The position numbers and the translations under genes were made by a program. The notes under the pieces were generated by a model. It worked only from the letters and a program-made list of their open reading frames with translations, had not been told where the DNA came from and searched no databases. Shown here piece by piece: positions 1-7,531 of a DNA stretch of 16,560 bases (its first letter is position 1; the number at the start of each line of letters is the position of its first letter). This stretch comes from JBGSWL01 sp041752455 (GTDB lineage Bacteria > Pseudomonadota > Alphaproteobacteria > Rhizobiales > Rhizobiaceae): contig JBGSWL010000092.1 in NCBI GenBank assembly GCA_041752455.1, positions 1-16,560 on the forward strand. The letters are read 5' to 3'.

Positions 1-183
1 GTGTGCCCGAAAGCCGTGACGTCTCCGCCCTTTCGTGGGGGCTCATCACCCAGCAGGATTACCATCTCCCGCCCGAAAGGCCGCCGCCGCGCCCGCCGTC
101 AAGCTGGTGGCCATCCGACGTTCCGCCGGGCGCGATGGGGGGAGTGTATGGGAGGGTTGGGGCTGGTCGATAAGTTTTGCCTT

Positions 184-273
184 CCCCTCATCCTGAGGTG
201 CCCCATCCCCGTGGTTCGAGGCTCGCTTCGCTCGCACCTCACCATGAGGGATGGGGCCTCGAAGGACGAGGGG
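184..273. repeat. Imperfect palindrome, alphaproteobacterial intergenic type
   Basis: The left arm (184-209, beginning cccctcatcctgaggtgcc) pairs with the right arm (248-273, ending ctcgaaggacgagggg) with a few mismatches and a short bulge. Inside, cgaggctcgcttcgctcg adds a smaller nested stem. The ctcatcctgagg / cgaaggacgagg signature is typical of repeats scattered between genes in Rhizobiales and relatives. That it is a multi-copy element is inferred from this resemblance; only one copy is in the window. Confidence 0.6.
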
Positions 274-385
274 AAGTGGCGCCGGTGCCCCTTCCTCTCC
301 CCTTGAGGGGTCCGAAGGACGGATGCGAGGCTTTCCGGGCGCAGCGAGGATGAGCCGCAGCTGGGTGAGGGGGGACTTCCCGGTT

Positions 386-514
386 CGTCATTCCGGGGCT
401 GCGGAGCAGAACCCGGAACCTAGCGTTGTGACCGCTGCAAGCGGAGCGCAGCGTTCACTTTGCATGTTTGGCGCTCTGGATTCCGGGTTCCGCCGGAGCG
501 GCCCCGGAATGACG
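386..514. repeat. Large nested palindrome (129 bp), MITE- or RPE-like
   Basis: The outer arms are 386-420 (starting cgtcattccggggctgc) and 478-514 (ending ggccccggaatgacg), complementary over about 35 bp with several mismatches. A second inner dyad pairs gtgaccgctgc (428-438) with gcagcgttcac (448-458) with one mismatch. Together they could fold into one long two-tier hairpin or cruciform. The attccggg...cccggaat ends are common in alphaproteobacterial intergenic palindromes. No transposase is associated; mobilisation in trans would be inference. Confidence 0.65.
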
Positions 515-567
515 GTGCGGGGTGGGGGTGTTCTGGTACCTGACACAAACTCACCCCCACCCTTTAT

Positions 568-588
568 CCCTCCCCACAGGGGGGAGGG
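568..588. repeat. Short perfect hairpin, 8-bp stem
   Basis: ccctcccc (568-575) and ggggaggg (581-588) are exact reverse complements around the loop acagg. There is no T-run directly after it on either strand, so it is not a classical intrinsic terminator. It lies about 65 bp beyond the stop codon of the leftward gene ending at 655 and might mark the end of that transcript. Confidence 0.4.
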
Positions 589-654
589 AGGGCGCGAGCG
601 CAATGCATTTAATTTAGTCAGCCCGGACCGACAGCCCAACTAATTCGTAAAGGA

Positions 655-1374
655 TTAGCTTCTCCGGATCTCAAAGATTTTCTCAATTGAAAAATTTTCT
701 CTAATTAGATTCAATATAGCTTCCTCGGCCTCAATCATGGTGTCGATGGAAAGGCGCGCATCTTTAACGGCTTCCTGCATTTCAATCGAATTTCGGATGT
801 CGACTGTGACAAAATTCATTTCTTTTAATGAATTTTGTTCTTGTTTCTTTGTCGCCTTTACAAGTTCATCCGTTGAATTGATTTTCGGATTGATATATTC
901 TCGGTGATTATATTCTGGCATTGTGGTTGGATAGACAAGATTGAAACTCTTTTTATCACCGCTCATATCCATTCTGGGAACTATTTTGTCTGTCAAATTA
1001 ATCACATTCCAAAAAAAAGAAATCTTTAAATAACTAGTTCTAGATATCAAAACCGTGATATCAGGATCATATATTTCGAGTGCACTTACTAAGTCCCTTT
1101 GCTTTGATCTGAATGTTTGAAACTTATCTGCAATTTCAGCCAACCGTTTCGCTGATACAATTTTGGTTGGTGTAATATTTGCCTGCGCGTATCCTTCAAA
1201 TTCATTCATAGCAATCTGAGACGCTTTTCTAAGATCTTGCAGGGCGTCATAAAAACCAAGGAGTTTTGCCAGTACGGAGCGCCTTAGAACCATATCATTG
1301 TGGCCGGCAGAGATTGCTTTTTCCACAATAACCGACACCACAGAGGACACAAACGCCGAAAAAATTGAGAGCAT
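655..1374 (-). CDS. AT-rich orphan protein with N-terminal hydrophobic segment (unknown)
   Basis: 239 residues; I do not recognise the family. Residues 1-23 (MLSIFSAFVSSVVSVIVEKA...) form a hydrophobic segment that could be a membrane anchor. The rest reads as mostly helical and charged: about 27-115 (LAKLLGFYDALQDLRKAS..., KFQTFRSKQRDLVSALE) and a C-terminal helical part about 165-236. The middle (about 118-160) is less regular and has aromatic-rich pieces. No catalytic motif is visible. Start ATG at 1374 is preceded by AG-rich sequence (gagaggacgaggagt). The gene is strikingly AT-rich with A/T-ending codons, unlike nrdJ next to it, which suggests acquisition by transfer. It is 96 bp beyond the nrdJ stop, in the same direction, and borders the repeat-filled region. 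That it is a real gene is likely given its uninterrupted length in AT-rich DNA; its role is unknown. Confidence 0.7.
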   Translation of the reverse strand: MLSIFSAFVSSVVSVIVEKAISAGHNDMVLRRSVLAKLLGFYDALQDLRKASQIAMNEFEGYAQANITPTKIVSAKRLAEIADKFQTFRSKQRDLVSALEIYDPDITVLISRTSYLKISFFWNVINLTDKIVPRMDMSGDKKSFNLVYPTTMPEYNHREYINPKINSTDELVKATKKQEQNSLKEMNFVTVDIRNSIEMQEAVKDARLSIDTMIEAEEAILNLIRENFSIEKIFEIRRS

Positions 1375-1470
1375 ACTCCTCGTCCTCTCATTTCAAACGC
1401 GATCAAAATATAAATCTATGGCGGCAGACATCACATCTACCGCTACGAGACGCAGTAGTCGACGGACCCC

Positions 1471-4400
1471 TCAGCTACACCCGCTCGTCGATCCACACGT
1501 CTCACACTTCAGGCACGTCCCATTGCGCACCATGGTGAAGTTGGAGCATTCGCCGCACATGTCGCCGGTATAGCCCTGCAGAACCGCCTTCATGCGGCGG
1601 TCGGTTTCGGTCCTCTTCGCATCGACCGAGGCCGAGGAGGACAGGCCCGTGGCTGCCGCGGCGGCGGCGGACTGGGCATTGGCCTCGATGCGCGCTTCCG
1701 CCGAGGTTTCGGCCTGGAAAGGCGCGGCGCGTTCGGCGTAGTCGCGGTGGAAGGCGGTTGCCTCTTCCTGCAGGGCGAGGATCGGCTTGGCGGCCAGTGC
1801 CAGGCCCGTGCCGCCGGTGGCCGAAGCAATGGCGGTGACGTTGGCAGTCATCGACGCGCCACCCTTGGAAGACCCTGCGGGCGAGCCGGTACCGGCCGGC
1901 TTCTGGGTGGTGACGACCGACAGCTTGTGGCCGCGGGTCCAGCCGGTGGACACAGGCTGCGTTTTGCCTTCGGCAATGCCGCGACCCATCGACGTGGTGG
2001 TGAACTCCGACTGGTCGACATGGGAGAGGTCGTGCCGACCGAGATAGGAGACGGCGAGCTCGCGGAAGACATAGTCGAGGATCGAGGTCGCCTGCTTGAT
2101 GGCGTCATTGCCCTGGACGGGGCCGGCCGGCTCGAACTTGGTGAAGACGAAGGCGTCGACATATTCTTCCAGCGGCACGCCATATTGCAGGCCGAGCGAG
2201 ACGGAGATCGCGAAGTTGTTGATCAGCGCGCGGAGCGTCGAGCCTTCCTTGTTCATGTCGAGGAAGATTTCGCCAAGGCGGCCGTCATCATATTCGCCGG
2301 TGCGCAGGAACACGGTGTGGCCGCCGATCTTGGCCTTCTGGGTGTAACCCTTGCGGCGGGTCGGCAACTTCTCCTGCTCGCGCACGACCTTCTCGATGAT
2401 CCGCTCGACGATCTTTTCCGAGATGGTGACGGCAGCAGCCGCCTTCGGTGCTTCAAGCAGGGCTTCGAGCGTATCGTCATCCTCGTCCGCATCGTCGGCA
2501 ACGAGCGAGGAGTTGAGCGGCTGGGAGAGCTTGGAGCCGTCGCGGTAGAGCGCGTTGGCCTTCAGCGCGAGCTTCCAGGAGAGCATGTAGGCGCTCTTGC
2601 AATCCTCGACGGTGGCATCGTTCGGCATGTTGATCGTCTTGGAGATCGCGCCGGAGATGAACGGCTGGGCGGCGGCCATCATGCGGATGTGGCTGTCGAC
2701 CGACAGGTAGCGCTTGCCGATCTTGCCGCATGGATTGGCGCAATCGAAGACGGCCAAGTGCTCGGCCTTCAGGTGCGGCGCGCCTTCCAGCGTCATGGCG
2801 CCGCAAATGTGGATGTTGGCGGCTTCGATGTCCTTCTTGGCAAAGCCGAGGGCGGCCAGCATGTCGAACGAGAAGTCGTTCAGCTGCGCATCGGTGAAGC
2901 CGAGCGTGTCGCGGGCGAAGTCTTCGCCGACGGTCCACTTGTTGAACACGAACTTGATGTCGAAGGCGCTTTTCAGCGCATCGTTGATGGTGGCGATCTT
3001 CTCGTCGGTGAAGCCCTTGGCCTTCAGCGCGCCGGGATTGACGGCAGGCGCCTGGTTGAGATTGCCATGGCCGACGGCGTAGGCTTCGATCTCGCCGATC
3101 TGGGCTTCCGAATAGCCGAGGGTGCGCAGCGCCGCGGGAACCGCACCGTTGATGATCTTGAAGTAGCCGCCGCCGGCAAGTTTCTTGAACTTGACCAGTG
3201 CAAAGTCGGGCTCGATGCCGGTGGTGTCGCAATCCATGACAAGGCCGATCGTGCCGGTCGGCGCGATCACGGTGGCCTGCGCATTGCGGTAGCCGTGCCG
3301 TTCGCCAAGCGCCAGCGCGCGGTCCCAGGCGGTGCGGGCATGGGCGACGAGGTCCTGGTCCGGGCAGTTGGCGCCATCGAGCGGCACCGGGCTGACGGCA
3401 AGGCCTTCATAGCCGGTGGCTTCACCATGGGCGGCGCGGCGATGGTTACGGATGACGCGCAGCATGTGCTCGCGGTTGGGCGCAAAGCCGGGGAAGGTGC
3501 CGAGTTCGGATGCCATTTCGGCCGATGTCGCGTAGGAGACGCCGGTCATGATGGCGGTGAGCGCGCCGCAGATGGCGCGGCCCTCGGCACTGTCATAGGG
3601 AATGCCGGAGGTCATCAGCAGGCCGCCGATATTGGCATAGCCGAGGCCGAGTGTGCGGTATTCGTAGGACAGGCGGGCGATTTCCTTGGACGGGAACTGC
3701 GCCATCATCACCGAGACTTCGAGCACGATGGTCCACAGGCGGACGGCATGTTCGTAGGCGGCGATGTCGAACTTGTTGCTGCCGGGTTCGGCGAACTGCA
3801 ACAGGTTGATCGAGGCCAGGTTGCAGGCGGTATCGTCGAGGAACATGTATTCCGAGCACGGGTTCGACGCGCGGATCGGGCCGGCGGCGGGGCAGGTGTG
3901 CCAGTCGTTCATCGTCGTGTTGTAGTGCAGGCCCGGATCGGCCGATGCCCAAGCGGCGTAGGAGATCTTCTCCCACAGGTCGCGGGCCTTGAGCGTCTTC
4001 ATCACCTTGCCGTCCTTGCGGGCGGTCAGGTTCCAGTCGCCATCGGTTTCCACCGCGCGCAGGAAGTCATCCTTCAGCGAGACGGAGTTGTTGGAGTTCT
4101 GGCCGGCGACGGTCAGGTAGGCCTCGGAATCCCAGTCGGTGTCGTAGGTCTTGAACTCGAGGTCGGTGTAACCCTGGCGGGCGAACTGGATGACGCGCTG
4201 GATGTAGTTTTCCGGCACGAGCGCCTTCTTGGCAGCCTTGACCTCGCGCTTGAGCGCCGGGTTCTTGTTGACGTCGAAGCAATCGTCGTCATGGCCTTCG
4301 CAGTTGATGCAGGCCTTCATGATCGCGCCCATGTGCCTGGCGACGACCTTGGAGCCGGTGACGAGGGCGGCGACCTTCTGCTCCTCGTTCACCTTCCAGT

Positions 4401-5283
4401 CGATATAGGCTTCGATATCGGGGTGATCGATATCGACCACGACCATCTTGGCGGCGCGGCGTGTGGTGCCGCCGCTCTTGATGGCGCCGGCAGCGCGATC
4501 GCCGATCTTCAGGAAGGACATCAGGCCCGACGACTTGCCGCCGCCGGAGAGCTTTTCGCCTTCGCCGCGCAGATGCGAGAAGTTGGAGCCGGTGCCGGAG
4601 CCGTATTTGAACAGGCGCGCCTCGCGGACCCACAGGTCCATGATCCCGCCTTCGTTGACGAGATCGTCGGCGACGCCCTGGATGAAGCAGGCATGCGGCT
4701 GGGGATGTTCGTAGGACGATTTCGACGCGGTCAGCTTGCCGGTGAACGGATCGACATAGAAGTGGCCCTGACCGGGGCCATCGATGCCGTAGGCCCAGTG
4801 CAGGCCGGTGTTGAACCACTGCGGCGAATTCGGCGCGACGCGCTGGGTGGCCAGCATGAAGGCGAGTTCATCCATGAAGGCGGATGCATCGGCTTCAGAG
4901 GCGAAATAGCCACCCTTCCAGCCCCAATAGGTCCAGGTACCCGCAAGGCGGGTGAAGACCTGACGCGCATCGGTTTCCGAACCGTAGCGTTCGCCTTCCG
5001 GCAGGTCGGCGAGGGCTGCCTTGTCGGCAACCGAGCGCCACAGGAACGACGGCACATCGTTTTCCTCGACGCGCTTCAGGCGCGCGGGCACGCCGGCCTT
5101 GCGGAAATATTTCTGGGCGAGGATGTCGGCTGCGACCTGGCTGTACTGCTCGGGCACCGAAATGTCGGCAAGGCGAAAGACGACGGAGCCGTCCGGGTTG
5201 CGGATTTCGCTGGTCGCCTTGCGGAATGCGATTTCCGCGTAAGCTGACTGACCCTCTTTGGTGAACCGGCGTTCGATGCGCAT
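1471..5283 (-). CDS. nrdJ: Adenosylcobalamin-dependent (class II) ribonucleotide reductase
   Basis: 1270 residues, the usual length of the large alphaproteobacterial NrdJ. It reduces ribonucleotides to deoxyribonucleotides using adenosylcobalamin to make a thiyl radical, so needs neither NrdB nor oxygen. Visible motifs: redox Cys199 in PHACF; active-site N474-P-C476-S-E478, with Cys476 the expected radical cysteine and Glu478 the acid; partner Cys487, 11 residues on, as in Thermotoga NrdJ; phosphate loop APTGTIG at 674-680; a Cys-containing insert 821-855; an acidic low-complexity stretch near 929-942; and an Ala/Ser-rich linker about 1140-1225. It ends in a tail with Cys1243, 1246, 1257, 1260, 1263 and 1269, probably a zinc or redox-shuttle element. 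Start ATG at 5283 fits the family N-terminus MRIERRFT and has purine-rich gagagaaagag upstream. Regulation is probably by NrdR. No class I or III subunits are in the window. Function is secure. Confidence 0.97.
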   Translation of the reverse strand: MRIERRFTKEGQSAYAEIAFRKATSEIRNPDGSVVFRLADISVPEQYSQVAADILAQKYFRKAGVPARLKRVEENDVPSFLWRSVADKAALADLPEGERYGSETDARQVFTRLAGTWTYWGWKGGYFASEADASAFMDELAFMLATQRVAPNSPQWFNTGLHWAYGIDGPGQGHFYVDPFTGKLTASKSSYEHPQPHACFIQGVADDLVNEGGIMDLWVREARLFKYGSGTGSNFSHLRGEGEKLSGGGKSSGLMSFLKIGDRAAGAIKSGGTTRRAAKMVVVDIDHPDIEAYIDWKVNEEQKVAALVTGSKVVARHMGAIMKACINCEGHDDDCFDVNKNPALKREVKAAKKALVPENYIQRVIQFARQGYTDLEFKTYDTDWDSEAYLTVAGQNSNNSVSLKDDFLRAVETDGDWNLTARKDGKVMKTLKARDLWEKISYAAWASADPGLHYNTTMNDWHTCPAAGPIRASNPCSEYMFLDDTACNLASINLLQFAEPGSNKFDIAAYEHAVRLWTIVLEVSVMMAQFPSKEIARLSYEYRTLGLGYANIGGLLMTSGIPYDSAEGRAICGALTAIMTGVSYATSAEMASELGTFPGFAPNREHMLRVIRNHRRAAHGEATGYEGLAVSPVPLDGANCPDQDLVAHARTAWDRALALGERHGYRNAQATVIAPTGTIGLVMDCDTTGIEPDFALVKFKKLAGGGYFKIINGAVPAALRTLGYSEAQIGEIEAYAVGHGNLNQAPAVNPGALKAKGFTDEKIATINDALKSAFDIKFVFNKWTVGEDFARDTLGFTDAQLNDFSFDMLAALGFAKKDIEAANIHICGAMTLEGAPHLKAEHLAVFDCANPCGKIGKRYLSVDSHIRMMAAAQPFISGAISKTINMPNDATVEDCKSAYMLSWKLALKANALYRDGSKLSQPLNSSLVADDADEDDDTLEALLEAPKAAAAVTISEKIVERIIEKVVREQEKLPTRRKGYTQKAKIGGHTVFLRTGEYDDGRLGEIFLDMNKEGSTLRALINNFAISVSLGLQYGVPLEEYVDAFVFTKFEPAGPVQGNDAIKQATSILDYVFRELAVSYLGRHDLSHVDQSEFTTTSMGRGIAEGKTQPVSTGWTRGHKLSVVTTQKPAGTGSPAGSSKGGASMTANVTAIASATGGTGLALAAKPILALQEEATAFHRDYAERAAPFQAETSAEARIEANAQSAAAAAATGLSSSASVDAKRTETDRRMKAVLQGYTGDMCGECSNFTMVRNGTCLKCETCGSTSGCS

Positions 5284-5297
5284 GGCAGTCTCTTTCT

Positions 5298-5332
5298 CTC
5301 TAGATGTAGTGTTTTTCCACAGCCGCGTCCAA
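5298..5332 (-). promoter_or_regulatory. Proximal nrdJ promoter candidate (P1) with NrdR-box-like site
   Basis: Read on the minus strand, TTGGAC (5332-5327) and TACATC (5308-5303) lie 18 bp apart as a candidate -35/-10 pair. The -10 is inside aacactacatctag (5313-5300), whose core ctacatctag is a near-perfect dyad matching the NrdR-box pattern acaCtAtATaTwGtgt at most conserved positions. Transcription from here would give a very short leader before the ATG at 5283. No second box lies one or three helical turns away, so this is a single site. It is inferred from sequence only. Confidence 0.45.
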
Positions 5333-5491
5333 CGCGACGAGAAACAACGACGAATTTCCCCTGCGACCGGTTGCCCGCCCGCGACGACAAAAGACCAAGC
5401 GCCGCGAGCCGCGAACCGCCGATAGCCCTTTGAATGACCTGATGTTTGTGTGACGTCCTGCTAGGCGGTTGCCGTGATCATAACCTGACCG

Positions 5492-5538
5492 GCACCTTAT
5501 ATTGTATCAGTTTGACCCGCAAACACTAAATATTGTGT
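5492..5538 (-). promoter_or_regulatory. Paired NrdR boxes over distal nrdJ promoter candidate (P2)
   Basis: Box A, acactaaatattgtgt (5523-5538), is a near-palindromic match to the NrdR operator. Box B, gcaccttatattgtat (5492-5507), shares 11 of 16 positions with it. Their identical cores atattgt start 31 bp apart, the three-turn spacing known for cooperative NrdR pairs. On the minus strand TTAGTG (5529-5524) and TACAAT (5506-5501) form a -35/-10 pair with a 17-bp spacer; box A covers the -35 and box B the -10. A transcript would have a leader of about 210 nt before nrdJ. NrdR is the known ATP/dATP-sensing repressor of ribonucleotide reductase genes; its binding here is inferred. Confidence 0.6.
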
Positions 5539-5573
5539 AAACGGACTTTCTTCCCCTCTTTTTCGTCCCCGCC

Positions 5574-5618
5574 TTCGGCTTCCTGGAAACGCACAGGACT
5601 GCCCCTCCGGAAGCCGAA
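5574..5618. repeat. Hairpin with perfect 10-bp stem upstream of nrdJ
   Basis: ttcggcttcc (5574-5583) and ggaagccgaa (5609-5618) are exact reverse complements separated by 25 nt. It lies just upstream of the paired NrdR boxes. No T-run follows on the minus strand, so it is not an obvious terminator. Its role is unknown; an operator-like dyad or part of a longer nrdJ leader are both possible. Confidence 0.35.
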
Positions 5619-5765
5619 ATCTCGGACCGGATTTGCCTGAAAACGCTGCACTTACGCTGAAAACAACCCGGCTGACTGGAACGCGATACGGTTGGCCGGT
5701 GTCGTGCAAGTGTCATACAAAATGACTCGCGAAGCCGGGTCAAGCGTTTGATCGTGCCAAGCGCA

Positions 5766-5781
5766 CAAACACTACATCTAG
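5766..5781. promoter_or_regulatory. Third NrdR-box-like site, inverted copy of the P1 site
   Basis: aaacactacatctag (5767-5781) is an exact 15-bp inverted copy of ctagatgtagtgttt at 5300-5314, next to the nrdJ start. The core ctacatctag is again a dyad. Because the site is palindromic, orientation says little about the target. It may be a remote NrdR operator allowing looping, or mark a further upstream promoter for nrdJ. The rest of the 5284-5939 gap has no credible coding frame and no recognisable cobalamin riboswitch box. Confidence 0.4.
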
Positions 5782-5871
5782 GGGGCGGGTTCGGGGGATA
5801 ACGGGGACAAGAGAGCCGGCTACCGCTTCGCGGGAGGTGCGGCGTGCTCCGTCCGTGTGCAGGGCAGGGCG

Positions 5872-5895
5872 AAAAAAAAGCGGCCCGGAGGCCGC
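5872..5895 (-). terminator. Intrinsic terminator of the gene at 5940-6803
   Basis: On the minus strand a perfect 6-bp stem gcggcc / ggccgc with a tetraloop tccg (stem at 5880-5885 and 5890-5895) is followed by eight Ts (5879-5872). It sits 44 bp after the stop codon of the exported protein gene. It should isolate that gene from nrdJ, so nrdJ must use its own promoters. Confidence 0.85.
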
Positions 5896-5939
5896 CTTTG
5901 ATTCAGGTTGAGAATGATGGGCTCATCTGGAAACGGAAA

Positions 5940-6803
5940 TCACATCCCGCCCATCGACGCGGCAAAGCCGGTCAGGCCACCCATGCCGAGATCGGCCGAC
6001 AGTGTCGCGGCGCCTGACGACAGGTCGATCATGTAGAGACCGGCTGTGGCGGCACCTTCCAACTGCAGGATCGCATAGGCTTCGTCTTCGCCTTCGGCTG
6101 CCGAGACGATATCAAAACCGCCCATGGCGCTGATATCGGCTTCTGCGCCACCGATCATGACCTTGCCGACAGTCGTCAGCGTGCCGTCGTTGTTGGCGAG
6201 CGTGACAAGCGAATCGGTTTCAGCATCGAGCGCGTATTGCACGGTGCTCGCTGCCTTCATGCCGGAAACAGCATTGGTGTAGGCGTTGGCGAAAATCGCT
6301 GGCGTTGCACCAGCGTTCGCATCGCCTTCGGCATAGGCGGTGTTGGTGAAGCGGCGGACCGAGTTGGCGCGCTCGTCATTGTCGCCAAAGCCGTCCGGGA
6401 AATAGACGAGGTTGTCGCCAGCGGTCGACACGGCGCGAACGGCATCGATCTGGTTGTTGAAATCAAACGCCACCATGGCGCCCGAGCCGATGACGGCATC
6501 ATCCATGAAATTGGCGGCCAGATCGATCAGTTCGCCCGTTGCCGGGTCGATCTTGTAGATGGCGCCCTGCGCAAAGCCGAGGAGTTCGCCGGTGACCGGA
6601 CGCCAGGCAATCGCCATCAGACCCTCAGCCAAATCAAAGGTCTTTGCTTCGCCGGGTGCCGAAATGTCGGCCATGACGACCAGGGTCTTGCCTTCATTGG
6701 CAAGCGCGTAGCCCATCTTGCCGGCATGGCTGGCAGCAAGGGCTGTTCCAGCCGTGAGCGTGAGGGTGAGGGCTGCCGCTGCAGTGATGATGCGTTTGAC
6801 CAT
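5940..6803 (-). CDS. Exported DUF4394-like beta-propeller-type protein
   Basis: 287 residues with start ATG at 6803 (MVKRIITAAAAL...). An ATG 42 bp upstream is in frame but would bury the signal peptide behind a charged extension, and its AGG is too close to act as a ribosome binding site. Residues 1-24 form a classical signal peptide ending in ALA-AS, so the product is probably periplasmic or secreted. The mature part repeats blades of the type GKTLVVMADIS...KTFDLAEGLMAIAWRPVTGELLGF and AIYKIDPATGELIDL, resembling DUF4394 proteins. Family members are described only as repeat proteins of unknown function. Acidic and glycine/alanine-rich, it ends in GMGGLTGFAASMGGM. No catalytic residues are recognisable. 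It stands alone: 105 bp separate it from the Nudix gene, and a strong terminator follows. Confidence 0.8.
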   Translation of the reverse strand: MVKRIITAAAALTLTLTAGTALAASHAGKMGYALANEGKTLVVMADISAPGEAKTFDLAEGLMAIAWRPVTGELLGFAQGAIYKIDPATGELIDLAANFMDDAVIGSGAMVAFDFNNQIDAVRAVSTAGDNLVYFPDGFGDNDERANSVRRFTNTAYAEGDANAGATPAIFANAYTNAVSGMKAASTVQYALDAETDSLVTLANNDGTLTTVGKVMIGGAEADISAMGGFDIVSAAEGEDEAYAILQLEGAATAGLYMIDLSSGAATLSADLGMGGLTGFAASMGGM

Positions 6804-6864
6804 GGGAATTCTCGCTTCTCGGTTGATCTTGTTTCGCGCGCGCATCCTGCACGCACATCAGACC

Positions 6865-6890
6865 AACGAAGGAAGCAGCCCGAAAGTTTC
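6865..6890 (-). promoter_or_regulatory. Weak EcfG-type promoter candidate for the DUF4394 gene
   Basis: On the minus strand GAAAC (6890-6886) and CGTT (6868-6865) are 17 bp apart. The general stress sigma factor EcfG of Rhizobiales uses GGAAC and CGTT at about this spacing, so the -35 has one mismatch. It is the only promoter-like pair I noticed in this gap and is offered as a guess; the gene could instead be read from the Nudix promoter. Confidence 0.2.
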
Positions 6891-6907
6891 AGCGGTCGAT
6901 ACGTTTC

Positions 6908-7459
6908 TCAGGCAGCGGCGCGGTGCGCCTCGGCAAAGCGCAACAGAATGTCCTGCAAGGCCGGCTCATTGACGAGCTTTGCGGCCTTGCGCGGCGCAAC
7001 CCAACGCCGTTCGCGCTGGCGACGCTCGGGCCAATCCTTCGCAACGCGCGTCACCTGCATTTCAAAGACGTCGACGTGGCACAGGACGTCTTGCCCGCGT
7101 GCGACCAGCTTGGTGTAGGTGTAATCGCCGAAGGCCTTGTCAGAAATTGTGCCTTCGACGCCAGCCTCTTCCCATGCTTCGCGGGCGGCGGCATCGTGGG
7201 CATCCTCAGCGGCCTCGATCCAGCCCTTGGGAAGCACCCAACGACCGGTGTCGCGGCTGGTGATGACCAGAACTTCCGTCTTTTCGCCTTCGCCACGCCA
7301 GCAGAGCGCGGCGACCTGAAACCGGTCGGCCACAAGCGGCGATGGCGCTGCTTCAAGCGCCACGGGTTCCGGCTCCGGAACGCGGACATGGCCGGTCTGG
7401 CCGGTCAGCGCATCACGCAACCGACGCAAGACACGTGACAAGGCACCGTCCTCGCTCAT
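6908..7459 (-). CDS. Nudix hydrolase, diphosphoinositol/diadenosine polyphosphate type
   Basis: 183 residues, cytosolic. A perfect Nudix box G-x5-E-x7-REAWEEAGV runs from Gly79 to Val101 and carries the glutamates that bind the metal. It is preceded by TGRWVLPKGW (71-80), a sequence typical of the subgroup that hydrolyses diphosphoinositol polyphosphates and diadenosine polyphosphates; exact substrate cannot be read from sequence. Residues 1-44 are a variable N-terminal extension with a proline-rich part (PEPEPVALEAAPSP). The C-terminal half has ERRQRERRWV, also usual in this family. Start ATG at 7459 has GAGGAG 11 bases upstream. The gene sits between the exported protein and the MFS gene with a 72-bp gap, so may be in the same transcript as either; no terminator is seen on either side. 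Confidence 0.9.
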   Translation of the reverse strand: MSEDGALSRVLRRLRDALTGQTGHVRVPEPEPVALEAAPSPLVADRFQVAALCWRGEGEKTEVLVITSRDTGRWVLPKGWIEAAEDAHDAAAREAWEEAGVEGTISDKAFGDYTYTKLVARGQDVLCHVDVFEMQVTRVAKDWPERRQRERRWVAPRKAAKLVNEPALQDILLRFAEAHRAAA

Positions 7460-7531
7460 GGAATCGAATTCTCCTCGTTGGCATTCAATGTAGTGCGTCG
7501 CCTGGAATTTTCAGCGCTTGATGCTGATCAG

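Larger units (their letters stand above)
1..654. other. Gene-free region made of palindromic intergenic repeats
   Basis: No open frame here resembles a known protein. The short frames on both strands cross large palindromes and have no convincing ribosome binding site. The stretch is GC-rich and holds at least three imperfect palindromes (184-273, 386-514, 568-588). A further segment, about 285-375, resembles rhizobial intergenic repeat text, with phrases such as ccttgaggggtccgaaggac. Such modules usually lie between genes and are transcribed, if at all, as structured ends of neighbouring messages. Positions 1-183 show nothing I can name; the end of a gene lying left of the window cannot be excluded. 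Confidence 0.6.

Noticed and set aside
1..643. Open frames at 1-306, 46-237, 251-643 and 388-639
   Set aside because: They run through palindromic intergenic repeats, have no family resemblance and lack convincing ribosome binding sites.
1747..5247. A 1166-codon open frame on the plus strand
   Set aside because: It lies wholly antisense to nrdJ, in the frame that GC-rich codon use leaves free of stops. Its translation is low-complexity (Gly/Ala/Asp/Val/Arg rich) without recognisable domains.
5284..5939. Cobalamin riboswitch upstream of the B12-dependent reductase
   Set aside because: I looked for the B12-box and its conserved core on the nrdJ strand and found none; gactgcccc at 5597-5605 is on the other strand without the partner elements.
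6237..7438. Plus-strand open frames 6237-7118 and 6923-7438
   Set aside because: They are antisense to the DUF4394 and Nudix genes, both supported by signal peptide or Nudix box.
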